Origin: Burkholderiales bacterium
GTDB lineage: Bacteria > Pseudomonadota > Gammaproteobacteria > Burkholderiales > Thiobacillaceae
Direction of reading: 5' to 3'
Length of the DNA: 15,875 nt
NCBI GenBank assembly: GCA_005793645.1
Contig: SXRG01000112.1
Coordinates: 1-15,875 of the forward strand
This document shows positions 14,947 through 15,875 of this stretch, piece by piece. The notes under the pieces are model-generated. The model ran no database searches, was not told where the DNA came from, and saw only the letters and a list, made by a program, of their open reading frames with translations. Position 1 is the first letter of the stretch; the number at the start of each line of letters is the position of its first letter. The position numbers and the translations under genes were made by a program.

Positions 14947-15213
14947 ATGGCACGCAAGGTGCAATGCGTCAAACTCGGCCGCGAGGCCGATGGAATGGAT
15001 TTCCCCCCCTTTCCGGGGCCGCTTGGGCAGCGGTTGTATGAGGTCGTCTCCAAGGATGCTTGGGCAGGATGGGTGCGCATGCAAACCATGATCGTCAATG
15101 AAAATCGACTGAGCTTGGCCGACGCCAAGCATCGCAAGTACTTGGTGGAGCAGTGTGAAAAGTATTTCTTTGGGGATGGCCTTAGCGCACCGGAAGGGTT
15201 CGTGCCGCGTTAA
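14947..15213 (+). CDS. yggX: Probable Fe(II)-trafficking / oxidative damage protection protein YggX
   Basis: An 88-residue small cytoplasmic protein of the YggX family. It starts MARKVQCVKLGREADGMDF with the conserved Cys7. It then has the blocks PGPLGQRLYEVVSKDAWAGW, TMIVNENRL and AKHRKYL, and an acidic end near EGFVPR, matching E. coli YggX in length and motif order. The family protects Fe-S clusters against oxidative damage and is thought to handle labile iron. The ATG at 14947 has an AGGAG site. The gene lies 67 nt after trkH and 23 nt before ubiE, so yggX-ubiE are probably co-transcribed. In E. coli yggX pairs with mutY and is SoxRS-controlled; no SoxS site is evident here. Confidence 0.94.
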   Translation: MARKVQCVKLGREADGMDFPPFPGPLGQRLYEVVSKDAWAGWVRMQTMIVNENRLSLADAKHRKYLVEQCEKYFFGDGLSAPEGFVPR

Positions 15214-15236
15214 GCCGGCCGATTACGGGAATTTCC

Positions 15237-15875
15237 ATGTCCAATTCTAAAACCCATTTCGGCTACCAGACCGTTGACGAGTCGGCCAAGGCTGGTAAGG
15301 TCGCCGAGGTTTTTCACTCGGTGGCCAGTAACTATGATGTGATGAATGATCTCATGTCGATGGGTCTGCATCGGGTCTGGAAGCAGTTCCTGCGCCTGCG
15401 TGCCGGGGTTCGGCCGGGCGCGCGCATCCTCGATATTGCAGGGGGCACGGGCGATATCAGCCGTTTGCTGGCCAAGGATGCTGGTCCGACGGGTGAAGTC
15501 TGGCTGACGGACATCAATGGTTCCATGCTGAGTATCGGCCGCGACCGCTTGCTCGATGAAGGACGCCCTGTGGCAACCGCACAATGCGATGCCGAAAAAT
15601 TGCCCTTTCCGGATGGCCATTTTGATCTGGTGACGGTGGCCTTCGGCTTGCGCAACATGACGCACAAAGAGGTGGCCTTGACCGAGATGCGGCGGGTGCT
15701 CAAGCCCGGTGGCCGCTTGTTTGTGTTGGAGTTTTCCAAGGTGGCTAAGCCACTGCAACCGTTCTACGACCTGTACTCTTTCAAGCTTCTACCCTTCATG
15801 GGGGAGAAGGTGGCAGGTGATGCGGCGAGTTATCAATATCTGGCGGAGTCCATTCGTATGCATCCGGATCAGGAA
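15237..15875 (+). CDS. ubiE: Ubiquinone/menaquinone C-methyltransferase UbiE (partial, 3' end missing)
   Basis: The first 213 codons are open to the right edge; the family is about 250 residues, so roughly 35-40 residues are missing. UbiE is a cytoplasmic class I SAM methyltransferase that adds the ring methyl in ubiquinone (and menaquinone) synthesis. The opening THFGYQTVDESAKAGKVAEV and the block SNYDVMNDLMSMGLHRVWK are the family signature. SAM motif I is LDIAGGTGDIS (65-75), then DINGSML at 92-98 and CDAEKLPFPDGHFD (117-130). The UbiE/COQ5 pattern GLRNMT (137-142), RVLKPGGRL and LEFSKV also match. The ATG at 15237 has a modest GGGA site 6 nt upstream. In E. coli ubiE is followed by ubiJ and ubiB, which could lie just outside the window. 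Confidence 0.96.
   Translation, partial: MSNSKTHFGYQTVDESAKAGKVAEVFHSVASNYDVMNDLMSMGLHRVWKQFLRLRAGVRPGARILDIAGGTGDISRLLAKDAGPTGEVWLTDINGSMLSIGRDRLLDEGRPVATAQCDAEKLPFPDGHFDLVTVAFGLRNMTHKEVALTEMRRVLKPGGRLFVLEFSKVAKPLQPFYDLYSFKLLPFMGEKVAGDAASYQYLAESIRMHPDQE

Noticed and set aside
15210..15758. Long minus-strand open frame of 182 codons
   Set aside because: It is the antisense shadow of ubiE, whose + strand frame is open to the window edge and carries clear family motifs.
1..15875. tRNA or rRNA genes, CRISPR arrays, insertion sequences, prophage or defence genes
   Set aside because: I found no cloverleaf-like segment, regularly spaced repeats, transposase or integrase motifs or terminal inverted repeats; genes fill nearly all of the window.

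Overview
The window is a stretch of bacterial chromosome with no sign of mobile DNA. The gene order dprA-smg on one side and def-fmt-rsmB-trkA on the other is the conserved proteobacterial arrangement also known from E. coli. The yggX, ubiE and ntrYX genes and the GyrB tail also fit, so I infer a gammaproteobacterium (or a close betaproteobacterial relative). I cannot name the genus. The end of gyrB at the left edge suggests, but does not prove, that the replication origin region (usually dnaA-dnaN-recF-gyrB) lies just to the left.

Layout. Positions 1-177 hold the last 58 codons of gyrB on the + strand, closed by a bidirectional hairpin terminator (243-268). From 287 to 5309 everything is on the minus strand and reads leftward: dprA (DNA uptake/recombination mediator), smg (DUF494), a full-length type IA topoisomerase III, then a typical 2-Cys peroxiredoxin. 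The peroxiredoxin has its own upstream region, which carries a site resembling the IscR type 1 consensus. A short divergent region (5310-5384) with a perfect TATAAT box separates this from the + strand operon.

That operon runs def-fmt-rsmB-DUF4390-ntrY-ntrX-trkA-trkH (5385-14879) and is tightly packed. Every junction overlaps except fmt/rsmB, which is 17 nt apart. It joins N-terminal formyl-Met processing (Def, Fmt), 16S rRNA m5C methylation (RsmB), a signal-peptide protein of unknown function (DUF4390), the NtrY/NtrX two-component system and the TrkA/TrkH potassium importer. After a 67-nt gap come yggX (iron trafficking / Fe-S protection) and ubiE (ubiquinone/menaquinone methyltransferase), which is cut by the right edge.

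Most notable is NtrX. Its receiver and Fis-type DNA-binding domains look intact, but the central AAA+ domain has lost the Walker A lysine, the Walker B aspartate, the whole GAFTGA region and the sensor II arginine. It should therefore not work as a sigma54 activator. Other points of interest are the IscR-like site before the peroxiredoxin, the uncharacterised DUF4390 protein encoded directly before the sensor kinase NtrY, and an abrupt codon-use change inside trkH. Apart from these, the window is largely housekeeping.
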